A stretch of 10,696 nt of DNA, taken from assembly GCA_943328885.2 (NCBI GenBank), contig CALQBT020000044.1, positions 1-10,696 of the forward strand, given 5' to 3'. Shown here piece by piece: positions 1-6,103 of the stretch (within the stretch, counting starts at the first letter, position 1; each line of letters begins with the position of its first letter). This stretch comes from Bordetella parapertussis (GTDB lineage Bacteria; Pseudomonadota; Gammaproteobacteria; Burkholderiales; Burkholderiaceae_C). Below the pieces are notes generated by a model. The model had not been told where the DNA came from and did no database searches. It saw only the letters and a program-made list of their open reading frames with translations. A program made the position numbers and the translations under genes.

Positions 1-85
1 ATCCGGGCAGCAGCCAGAGCCGTCCGGTCTTGGCCTGGCCGGGACGGTCTCCCGCAGTCCTGCAAACAGCAGCTATGGCGCCCAT
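1..85 (-). CDS. Possible 5' end of an unrecognised gene downstream of the decarboxylase (partial)
   Basis: On the minus strand an ATG at 85-83 is preceded by GGAGG (95-91) with a five-base spacer, and the frame stays open to the window edge (28 codons, beginning MGAIAAVCRTAG). It lies 85 bases past the decarboxylase stop in the same orientation, so it could be the third gene of the minus-strand operon. I do not recognise the product. Codon third positions are mixed rather than strongly G/C as in the neighbours, and a potential hairpin lies inside it, so it may be non-coding spacer that happens to start with a good Shine-Dalgarno. The call rests on the ribosome binding site and gene spacing only. 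Confidence 0.3.
   Translation of the reverse strand, partial: MGAIAAVCRTAGDRPGQAKTGRLWLLPG
20..47. other. Potential stem-loop downstream of the decarboxylase gene
   Basis: CCGTCCGG at 20-27 can pair with CCGGGACGG at 39-47 with one bulged G, leaving a loop of about 11 bases. No T-run follows on either strand, so it is not a convincing intrinsic terminator. It could be an RNA structure past the end of the decarboxylase gene or a chance GC-rich pairing. Confidence 0.2.
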
Positions 86-170
86 CGTCCCCTCCGAGGC
101 TGTTGAGTCCGGCTGCCCGGGTTTCTACAACACCAGACAGCGGCGACGGACCCGCAAGCGCAGGCCCCCC

Positions 171-1481
171 CTAGACCAAGACCTCGATGCAGCCTGGGTG
201 ACCGAGAAAGGCCTGCGGACTGGCGCTGGGGCCATAGGCACCCGACTGGTACACCACCACCAGATCGCCGACATCGGCCACCGGCAAGTCCATGCGGTCG
301 GCCAACAGGTCGAGCGGGGTGCACAGCGGACCGACCACCGAGGCGGTTTCGCGCAGCGCCGAATCAGCCTTGTTACCGATGGTGACCGGGTAGTTCTTGC
401 GCAACACCTGCCCGAAATTGCCCGACGCCGCGAGGTGGTGGTGCAGGCCACCGTCACAGACCAGAAACACCTGGCCGCGCGACAGCTTGCGGTCGACCAC
501 GCGCGTCACGTAGACGCCGGACTCGCCGACAAAGTAGCGGCCCAGTTCGATCACGATTCCGGCTTGCGGCAACTCGGTCCGGGCCCGCTCGCACAAGCTG
601 GCCAGGTTATCGGCAATCGGCGCCAGATCGAGTCGCCGCTCGCCAGGGAAATAAGGGATGCCGAAGCCGCCGCCCAGGTTGAGAAACCGCACGGGCGCGG
701 GCGCCGCCGCGGCCAAGCGCAGCGCCAGTTCATAGCTCTTGCACTGCGACTCGCAGATCGCCTCGGCGCGCAGGTTCTGCGAACCCGCGAAAAGATGAAA
801 GCCCTCGAAAGCCAGACCGAGTGCTGCGACGCGGGCGAGCATGGCGGGCACTTGCTCGACATCGATGCCGAAGGGCTTGGCGCCGCCCCCCATCTTCATG
901 CCCGAACCCTTGAGCTCGAAGTCGGGATTGACACGCAAGGCCACCCGAGCGCGCCGGCCCAGGGCCTGCGATTCGCGCGCCAGCACCTCGAGCTCACGCG
1001 CCGACTCGACGTTGACCAGCACACCCGACGCGCAGGCCTGGCGCAACTCGATGTCGCGCTTGCCTGGCCCGGCGAAACTGATCTCCGCAGGATCGGCCCC
1101 GGCATCCAGCGCCACCTTGAGTTCACCGCCGGAGGCAACATCGATGCCATCGACCAGCCCTGCCATCAGCCCCACGACCGCGGGCATCGGATTGGCCTTC
1201 ATCGCGTAGTGCAGCTTGACCGCCGCCGGCAGTTGCTGCCTGAGCTGCGCCACACGCTGTTGCAGCAAGGCCCGGTCGTAAGCGTAGAAAGGCGTTTGGC
1301 CGACTCTTGCGGCCAGCAGGTTCAGTGGCACCCCGCCAATGACGAGTTGGCCGGCGCGCAGCGCGAACTGGTCCATCTCAGCATGGGTCGGTAACTGGCG
1401 CGGCGCCAGCGTCGACGCCAAGACTCGGTCGCTCGACAGACCTTGCGAATTCATCTGCCCGGACTCGGCCGACGGGCTCAT
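171..1481 (-). CDS. PLP-dependent decarboxylase, exosortase A system-associated
   Basis: A cytosolic fold-type III PLP enzyme of the Orn/Lys/Arg/DAP decarboxylase superfamily, in the subgroup found with exosortase A loci (TIGR03099-like, identified from memory). It should remove the alpha-carboxylate of an amino acid or amino-acid conjugate; the substrate is not known. The 436 residues show the PLP-lysine motif HYAMKAN (K95), the glycine-rich phosphate loop LGGGFGIPYF (about 269-278), ELGRYFVGESGVYV (about 312-325), the catalytic-cysteine segment GPLCTPLD (C387) and the tyrosine motif GAYG (Y416). The DAP-decarboxylase signature CESxD is replaced by CTPLD, so lysine synthesis is unlikely. The start used makes an ATGA overlap with the upstream ligase stop. 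An internal Met at residue 36 (1376) would give about 401 residues, nearer the family length I remember, and is the main alternative. The tight pairing with the AMP-forming ligase is a hallmark of this family. Confidence 0.9.
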   Translation of the reverse strand: MSPSAESGQMNSQGLSSDRVLASTLAPRQLPTHAEMDQFALRAGQLVIGGVPLNLLAARVGQTPFYAYDRALLQQRVAQLRQQLPAAVKLHYAMKANPMPAVVGLMAGLVDGIDVASGGELKVALDAGADPAEISFAGPGKRDIELRQACASGVLVNVESARELEVLARESQALGRRARVALRVNPDFELKGSGMKMGGGAKPFGIDVEQVPAMLARVAALGLAFEGFHLFAGSQNLRAEAICESQCKSYELALRLAAAAPAPVRFLNLGGGFGIPYFPGERRLDLAPIADNLASLCERARTELPQAGIVIELGRYFVGESGVYVTRVVDRKLSRGQVFLVCDGGLHHHLAASGNFGQVLRKNYPVTIGNKADSALRETASVVGPLCTPLDLLADRMDLPVADVGDLVVVYQSGAYGPSASPQAFLGHPGCIEVLV

Positions 1482-3100
1482 GCGGCCCCCATCGAATGCC
1501 TCAGCAACCAGGCAAGGGCCAAATTCTTGCGATCGATCTTGCCATTGGGGTTGCGCGGCAAGGGACCGACCGATGGCTCGATCCCGGCGGGCACCATGAA
1601 AGCCGGCATGCGCGAACGACAGTCGGCCAGCAACGCGCTCAGGTCCAGCCCAGGGCCATCACCCAGCGGCGTGGCGATCACCTGGATGACCTGACCCAAG
1701 GCGGCATCGTCGACCCCAAAGGCCACACATTCCCCGACCAGCCCGCTTGCATAGACAAGCTCCTCAACCTCGGTCGGGCTGACGCGGTAGCCCGAGGTCT
1801 TGATCATCTCGTCCCGACGCCCGATGAAGTACAGAAAACCCTCGGCATCCTGGCGCACGGTGTCCCCCGAGAACACCGCGTATTCGGGCAATTGCAAACC
1901 GGCGGGACGGCTGCCCACACCCGCGGGCAGCAGCTTGTAGCGCTCGGCGGTCTTCTCGGCGTCGTTCCAGTAACCCTGACCCACCAAAGCGCCGCGGTGA
2001 ACCAACTCGCCGGGTTCATCCACTGCGCAAGCCGAGCCATCGTCGCGCAGCACCAGGATCTCGGCATTGGGGATTGCCTTGCCGATCGAATCGGGCCGCC
2101 GGTCGACTTCGTCGGGCGAGAGGTAAGTCGAGCGGAAAGCCTCGGTCAGGCCGTACATCAGCACCGGTTTGGCGCCAGGCAGGCGCTGCCGCAACAGCCC
2201 CAGCGTGTCGAGCGGCATGCGACCGCCGGTGTTGGCAAAGTAGCGCAAATGCCGCGCGACCTCAGCCGGCCAATCCAGTCGCGACAACTGGATGTAGAGC
2301 GGCGGCACCGCCGTCAAGCCTGTGACGCGCTCGCGCGCCATCGCCTTGAGCACGTCGCGTGGCAACAGGTAATTGAGCAGCACCACACGGGCACCCGCAT
2401 GAAAAGCCGTCGTGAGCTGGCTGAAACCGGCGTCGAAAGACAGCGGCAACGCGGCCAGCAAGGTGTCGTCAGCATGGTTGCCCAAGTAGGAGGCCACGCT
2501 CTTGGCCCCCGCGACCATGTTGCGGTGCGACAGCACCACCCCTTTGGGCCGCCCGGTGCTGCCCGAGGTGTAAAGGATGGCAGCGATGTCGGTGTCGATG
2601 ACACGGTGGGCGGCGCGGCAGGCGCCATCGACAAGCTCTGCCCAGTGCAGCAGCGTCAAGCCCTCAGGCAGCGCGACTGGCTGGGCAAGCAGACCCGTCA
2701 CCAGCACAAAGCGCAGTGCCGGGCAGCCGGCAAGCGCCACGGCCAGCGCGGGCAGGCGCTCGGGCGAGGTCACCAACAGCTTGACATCGCAGTCCTGCAG
2801 GATGAAAGCCACCTGCTCAGGTTTGAGCAAGGGGTTGACAGGCACGAACACCGCACCGGCCGCGGGCGCCCCGAAGCTGGCGATCACCGTCTCGAAGCGT
2901 TGCTCCAGATAGATGGCCACGCGCTCAGCACGCTGCACGCCCAAGCCCATCAAGCCTGAAGAAAAAGAAAATACCTCTTCAGAAATATCTTCGTATGAAC
3001 GCGACATTTGACCCGCCGTCAAGGCCACTGAACTCGGCGACCTCTCGGCAGCGACAGCAAGCAACTCGTGGAGCAAAGAGGATTCCGGCATCAAGCGCAT
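1478..3100 (-). CDS. Acyl-CoA ligase (AMP-forming), exosortase A system-associated
   Basis: An ANL-superfamily adenylating enzyme (TIGR03098-like) that should activate a carboxylate with ATP and pass it to CoA or a carrier protein; the nearby acyl carrier protein is a plausible acceptor. With the start chosen (540 residues) the motifs run in order: P-loop YTSGSTGRPKG (about 177-187), YGLTE (316-320), SGD for ribose binding (411-413), the hinge GRRDEMIKTSGYR (427-439) and the C-terminal catalytic lysine in PRNPNGKIDRK (K521). The reading frame stays open to an ATG at 3223 (581 residues), but family similarity begins only at SLLHELL, so the ATGs at 3100 or 3091 are preferred; AGGGAG lies about 12 bases before the 3100 ATG. 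Its stop overlaps the decarboxylase start (ATGA), which implies co-translation. The substrate is unknown. All catalytic motifs are intact. Confidence 0.9.
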   Translation of the reverse strand: MRLMPESSLLHELLAVAAERSPSSVALTAGQMSRSYEDISEEVFSFSSGLMGLGVQRAERVAIYLEQRFETVIASFGAPAAGAVFVPVNPLLKPEQVAFILQDCDVKLLVTSPERLPALAVALAGCPALRFVLVTGLLAQPVALPEGLTLLHWAELVDGACRAAHRVIDTDIAAILYTSGSTGRPKGVVLSHRNMVAGAKSVASYLGNHADDTLLAALPLSFDAGFSQLTTAFHAGARVVLLNYLLPRDVLKAMARERVTGLTAVPPLYIQLSRLDWPAEVARHLRYFANTGGRMPLDTLGLLRQRLPGAKPVLMYGLTEAFRSTYLSPDEVDRRPDSIGKAIPNAEILVLRDDGSACAVDEPGELVHRGALVGQGYWNDAEKTAERYKLLPAGVGSRPAGLQLPEYAVFSGDTVRQDAEGFLYFIGRRDEMIKTSGYRVSPTEVEELVYASGLVGECVAFGVDDAALGQVIQVIATPLGDGPGLDLSALLADCRSRMPAFMVPAGIEPSVGPLPRNPNGKIDRKNLALAWLLRHSMGAA

Positions 3101-3359
3101 CTCAAGGCCGCTCTCCCTGTCGACCACCCTATCGACTGTACACGCACGGTCCCTTGGCATCACGCCCCGCGATGTGACGTTTTCAGCCCCAAGTCGACCT
3201 GAGACAGAGCGCATTTCACTCACCCAGTCTTGCCATCACGAAATACAGAGACCGCTTCCGTGACCGGTTACCGCGCGCAAGCCTCGATCAGACATCGCCA
3301 AGCCGGTCTCCCTCGGCCATGACCTCTAGAATTATTTTTGAACCTCAAGAAGAACCATC
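3101..3359. promoter_or_regulatory. Divergent intergenic control region between ligase and acyl carrier protein genes
   Basis: About 260 bases separate two divergent operons and should carry both promoters, since each flanking gene heads a tightly packed transcription unit. For the plus strand, TAGAAT at 3327-3332 followed by an AT-rich run (ATTATTTTT) resembles a -10 element 28 bases before the ACP start, but no good -35 lies 16-18 bases upstream, which suggests activator dependence. I found no GG-N10-GC sigma-54 pattern on the plus strand near the ACP gene. No clear minus-strand promoter hexamers could be picked. If the ligase starts at 3223 instead, the non-coding part shrinks to about 136 bases (3224-3359). 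Confidence 0.5.
3260..3271. repeat. 12-base imperfect palindrome, candidate operator
   Basis: GTGACCGGTTAC fits GTNACCGGTNAC, a dyad with one mismatched pair. It sits about 56 bases upstream of the candidate -10 at 3327 and in the middle of the divergent region, a fitting place for a dimeric regulator acting on both operons. A 12-base site of this kind can also arise by chance in GC-rich DNA, and no second copy was seen nearby. Confidence 0.3.
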
Positions 3360-3620
3360 ATGACCGCAATGAATGTGCAAGAGCAAGTTCTTCGAACGCT
3401 GAGCGAAGTGCTCAGTCTGAGCGACCGGATCAGCAGCTTCACCCGCGAGACTCCCCTGCTGGGTTCGATTCCTGAACTTGACTCCATGGCGGTGGTTTCA
3501 CTGATCGGCGCATTGGAAGAGAGCTTCGGCATCAGCATCGATGACGACGACATCGAGGGCGCCACCTTCGCCACGGTCGGCTCGCTCGTGGACTTCGTCA
3601 GCGCCAGGCTGGTGCAATGA
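3360..3620 (+). CDS. Acyl carrier protein, exosortase A locus
   Basis: An 86-residue carrier protein with the ACP/PCP four-helix pattern. The phosphopantetheine attachment serine is S42 in PELDSMAV, followed by the acidic helix SLIGALEESFGISI and DDDDIEG typical of carrier proteins. After modification by a 4'-phosphopantetheinyl transferase it would carry an acyl or aminoacyl thioester in the cytosol. It is not the fatty-acid ACP by context: it opens the operon that faces the AMP-forming ligase and is followed 13 bases later by two alpha/beta hydrolases. Ligase, ACP and hydrolases together suggest carrier-bound chemistry, comparable in logic to DltA-DltC loading (inference). A second Met at codon 4 is an alternative start. 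The ribosome binding site is weak and A-rich (AAGAAGA). Confidence 0.9.
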   Translation: MTAMNVQEQVLRTLSEVLSLSDRISSFTRETPLLGSIPELDSMAVVSLIGALEESFGISIDDDDIEGATFATVGSLVDFVSARLVQ

Positions 3621-3633
3621 AGCCAAGCGCGAA

Positions 3634-4473
3634 ATGCAGAACGTACAAGCCAGCGCTCAACCCCTGTTCCTAGACCTTCACGCTGGCGCGCTAGGCCGTC
3701 GCTTCGCTGTCTACCATGCACCGCGGCCCAGCCTGATGCAAGGTCAAGTGGTCTACCTTCATCCCTTCGCCGAGGAAATGAACAAGTCACGTCGCATGGC
3801 TGCCCTGCAGTCGCGCGCCTTGGCCCGCGCCGGCTTCGCAGTCCTGCAGATGGATCTCCTGGGCAGCGGAGACAGTGACGGAGACTTCGGCGACGCCAGT
3901 TGGGAGCGCTGGGTCGACGATGCAGTGTTCGGGGTCCGCTGGCTTGCCAAGCGTGCGGCGGGCCCCTTGTGGCTTTGGGGACTTCGCGCCGGCTGTCTGC
4001 TCGCCACTGAAGTCGCACACCGACTCGATCAGCCCAGCCGCTTCTTGTTCTGGCAGCCCGCGAGTTCGGGCAAACTGCTGCTGCGACAGTTCTTGCGCAC
4101 CAAGATCGCTGCCGATATGCCGGTTGGCAAGTCGCATGGTCTGATGACGAATTTACGCGATCGACTCAGTTCGGGTCAATCTCTCGACATCGCAGGCTAC
4201 ACCCTGTCGCCCGCGATGGCGCTGGGGCTAGAACAGGCGACGTTGAGATCCCCTCTGCGCTCATCTCAATCGATATGGTACGAGCTGTCCCTTCGGCCCG
4301 ACGACGGGCCCACCGCAGGACTGACCGCCAACTCTTCGCGGTGGGCCGACGCGGGAAGCCCGCCGATAGTTTGCACCGTTGAAGGCCCGGCCTTCTGGCA
4401 AACCTCGGAAATCAAAGACGCACCGACCCTGATCGACGCGACCGTCAGCGCCGTGACCGAGATGGCCACATGA
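3634..4473 (+). CDS. Alpha/beta hydrolase, exosortase A system-associated hydrolase 2 type
   Basis: A 279-residue alpha/beta-hydrolase-fold protein matching the XrtA-associated hydrolase 2 family (TIGR03101-like) in length and motifs. Visible are HPFAEEMNKSRR (about 43-54), the GSGDSDGDF turn (77-85), the nucleophile-elbow position GLRAG (116-120) and the C-terminal GPAFWQTSEI (251-260). The elbow has Arg where classical hydrolases have Ser, so a standard Ser-His-Asp mechanism is not possible. I recall this as a family trait, so it need not be decay. The reading frame is open further upstream, but those codons overlap the ACP gene; the Met at 3634 lies 13 bases past the ACP stop and begins the region of similarity. 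It overlaps hydrolase 1 by ATGA. Its partner may be hydrolase 1 or the carrier protein (inference). Confidence 0.85.
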   Translation: MQNVQASAQPLFLDLHAGALGRRFAVYHAPRPSLMQGQVVYLHPFAEEMNKSRRMAALQSRALARAGFAVLQMDLLGSGDSDGDFGDASWERWVDDAVFGVRWLAKRAAGPLWLWGLRAGCLLATEVAHRLDQPSRFLFWQPASSGKLLLRQFLRTKIAADMPVGKSHGLMTNLRDRLSSGQSLDIAGYTLSPAMALGLEQATLRSPLRSSQSIWYELSLRPDDGPTAGLTANSSRWADAGSPPIVCTVEGPAFWQTSEIKDAPTLIDATVSAVTEMAT

Positions 4474-5387
4474 ACTTCGAGGATCAAGCCATCAGCTTCG
4501 CCTGCTTGGGCGAGACACTGACCGGCATCCTGTCACAGCCTGAAGACGCAGCGGACACCGCCGTCATCGTCGTGGTCGGCGGGCCGCAGTACCGCGTCGG
4601 CAGTCATCGGCAGTTCGTGCAACTGGCCAGGCGCCTGGCTCGACAGGGCTATCCGGTCCTGCGATTCGATGCCACCGGCATGGGCGACAGCAACGGTCTG
4701 CTGCGCACTTTCGAGGCGTTCGACAACGACATCGGTGCAGCCATCGACACGATCACCGACCGTACTTCGGTCGGCAAGATCGTGCTGTGGGGGCTTTGTG
4801 ACGGGGCGTCGGCGGCCCTGATGTACTGGCAAGCCACGCGCGACCCGAGAGTATCGGGAATGGTCTTGTGCAACCCTTGGGTGAGGTCCGAAACCAGTCT
4901 GGCTCGGGCCCAGATCAAGCACTATTACACACGGCGCCTGATGCAGCGCGAGTTCTGGACCAAACTGCTGCGCGGCGGAGTGGCCGCCGGCGCGTTGACC
5001 GGTCTGGTCATGCGCGCAAGCTCGGTGCTTCGGCGCGCGAAGCCGGAAAGTCTGCGCACAGGACCAATGTCACACCAAGCGTTTCAGCAACGCATGGCCG
5101 AAGCCTGTTTGTTGTTTCCTGGAAGCATACTTCTGCTGCTGAGCGGCCAAGACCTCACGGCGCAAGAGTTCATCGAACACATCAAGACCCATCCGGTTTG
5201 GCGCAGCGCCGTCAGCTCCAAGAAGGTGCAGCGGGTTGATCTACCCCAGGCCAACCACACCTTCTCGGATCCGCGTGACAGCGCGAAAGTTGAAGCGCTC
5301 ACGCTGCATTGGCTCGACGAAACGACAAAAATAGTGCCCGAAATCCACCAAGCATTCCTCGAACTCCAGATGAGGGAAAGACCATGA
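4470..5387 (+). CDS. Alpha/beta hydrolase, exosortase A system-associated hydrolase 1 type
   Basis: A 305-residue alpha/beta hydrolase of the XrtA-associated hydrolase 1 family (TIGR03100-like). It has GGPQYRVGSHRQF near the oxyanion strand (about 37-49), FDATGMGDSNG (67-76), the nucleophile elbow WGLCDGAS with C110 in place of Ser, the acidic residue in SGQD (D228) and the histidine in ANHTFSDP (H263). This is a complete Cys-Asp-His triad, as in dienelactone-hydrolase-like enzymes, so hydrolase or thioesterase/acyltransferase activity is likely; the substrate is unknown. The start forms an ATGA overlap with hydrolase 2, with GAG (4459-4461) eight bases upstream. The two hydrolases are neighbours in this class of locus, and a direct ACP-thioester substrate is an attractive guess. 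Confidence 0.88.
   Translation: MNFEDQAISFACLGETLTGILSQPEDAADTAVIVVVGGPQYRVGSHRQFVQLARRLARQGYPVLRFDATGMGDSNGLLRTFEAFDNDIGAAIDTITDRTSVGKIVLWGLCDGASAALMYWQATRDPRVSGMVLCNPWVRSETSLARAQIKHYYTRRLMQREFWTKLLRGGVAAGALTGLVMRASSVLRRAKPESLRTGPMSHQAFQQRMAEACLLFPGSILLLLSGQDLTAQEFIEHIKTHPVWRSAVSSKKVQRVDLPQANHTFSDPRDSAKVEALTLHWLDETTKIVPEIHQAFLELQMRERP
5372..5377 (+). promoter_or_regulatory. Ribosome binding site fixing the TPR protein start
   Basis: GAGGGA ends six bases before the ATG at 5384. It supports this start over an ATG at 5309 in the same frame, because the protein from 5384 begins with a proper signal peptide and the start overlaps the previous stop as ATGA. Confidence 0.6.
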
Positions 5388-6103
5388 ACGACGGGTGCGA
5401 CTGCCAAATTTTTCGTTCCAGTTTTATCCCCACCCTGGCGACATTCATCGCGTTGGCGCTGCCGCCTCAAGCAAGCGCCCAACCGTTGGTGAGCGAATCC
5501 CTCTGCGGACCCTTGAATGCCGTCCAAGGCGACAACCGCCACATTAACCAAAAACAACGTCAATTGGTAGAAGGCGCGCACTTCCCCAGCCATGTCGAAA
5601 ATCTGATCAGAGGTCATTCAACGCATTTCGCTGGGGACATCAGCTACACACTGATCGCTTTCCCCAACCACTATCGGGCGCTCGTCTCAGCGGTGCGCTA
5701 CGCGGAAAAGAGCAAATCGGACACGCCGCCTCAGATGTGGTATCCAGTGGAGTGCTGGTTCGAAAGAGCCATTCGATTCAAAGCCGATGACCACATTGTC
5801 AGGATGCTTTACGCTGATTTTCTGATCAAGAGGTCTCGTCATGACGAGGCCATTCGGCAACTCGACGCTGCGCTTTTTTATGCCGATCCCGAAAGCCCAA
5901 TCACACCGTACAACGTCGGCTTTCTCTACTTGGAGATGAAGCGCTACGACAAAGCACTTCTTTACGCCCAGAAAGCTCAAGCCATGGGCTTTCCCAAACT
6001 AGAGCTCAGGAGACGGCTCGAGACCGCAGGCAAGTGGTCAGATTCAGAATCAACCCCCACCCCTTCAGAAACCATTCCAATCGCGCCGGAGCTGGCCCCA
6101 TGA
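5384..6103 (+). CDS. Exported tetratricopeptide-repeat (TPR) protein
   Basis: A 239-residue protein with an N-terminal signal peptide: R11, then a hydrophobic stretch at about 14-27 and a likely signal peptidase I site after ASA (residue 32). The mature part starts with SLCGPL, followed by LVEGAHFPSHVENLIRG and AFPNHYRAL (about 92-100). I recall this head module from uncharacterised proteobacterial TPR proteins, but the family has no assigned function that I know. TPR-like helix pairs fill about 121-215 (YADFLIKRSRHDEAIRQL and YNVGFLYLEMKRYDKALLY). The tail is Ser/Thr/Pro-rich. It is probably periplasmic and may scaffold polysaccharide assembly or export (inference). It is the only exported product in this operon segment. 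The start overlaps the hydrolase 1 stop, and its stop overlaps the aminotransferase start. Confidence 0.8.
   Translation: MNDGCDCQIFRSSFIPTLATFIALALPPQASAQPLVSESLCGPLNAVQGDNRHINQKQRQLVEGAHFPSHVENLIRGHSTHFAGDISYTLIAFPNHYRALVSAVRYAEKSKSDTPPQMWYPVECWFERAIRFKADDHIVRMLYADFLIKRSRHDEAIRQLDAALFYADPESPITPYNVGFLYLEMKRYDKALLYAQKAQAMGFPKLELRRRLETAGKWSDSESTPTPSETIPIAPELAP
6088..6091 (+). promoter_or_regulatory. Ribosome binding site fixing the aminotransferase start
   Basis: GGAG lies eight bases before the ATG at 6100. It favours this start over an in-frame ATG at 6034, which would overlap the TPR gene by 70 bases. Confidence 0.5.

Noticed and set aside
30..1394. 454-codon open frame on the plus strand
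   Set aside because: It lies antisense to the decarboxylase, whose motifs are intact. The translation is Arg/Gln/His-rich with no family pattern, as expected for the opposite strand of a GC-rich gene.
1496..2959. 487-codon open frame on the plus strand
   Set aside because: Antisense to the AMP-forming ligase, which carries all ANL motifs. The translation is low-complexity Gln/Arg/His-rich.
3101..3359. Sigma-54 (-24/-12) promoter, expected because some PEP-CTERM systems use PrsK/PrsR and RpoN
   Set aside because: Scanning by eye near the ACP gene found no TGGCAC-N5-TTGC or GG-N10-GC match. Near misses at 3266 and 3305 had the wrong spacing or bases.
3332..4018. 228-codon minus-strand frame across the ACP and hydrolase 2 genes
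   Set aside because: It would cover the ACP gene and part of the divergent control region. It is Ser/Arg-rich with no domain, while the plus strand encodes recognised families.
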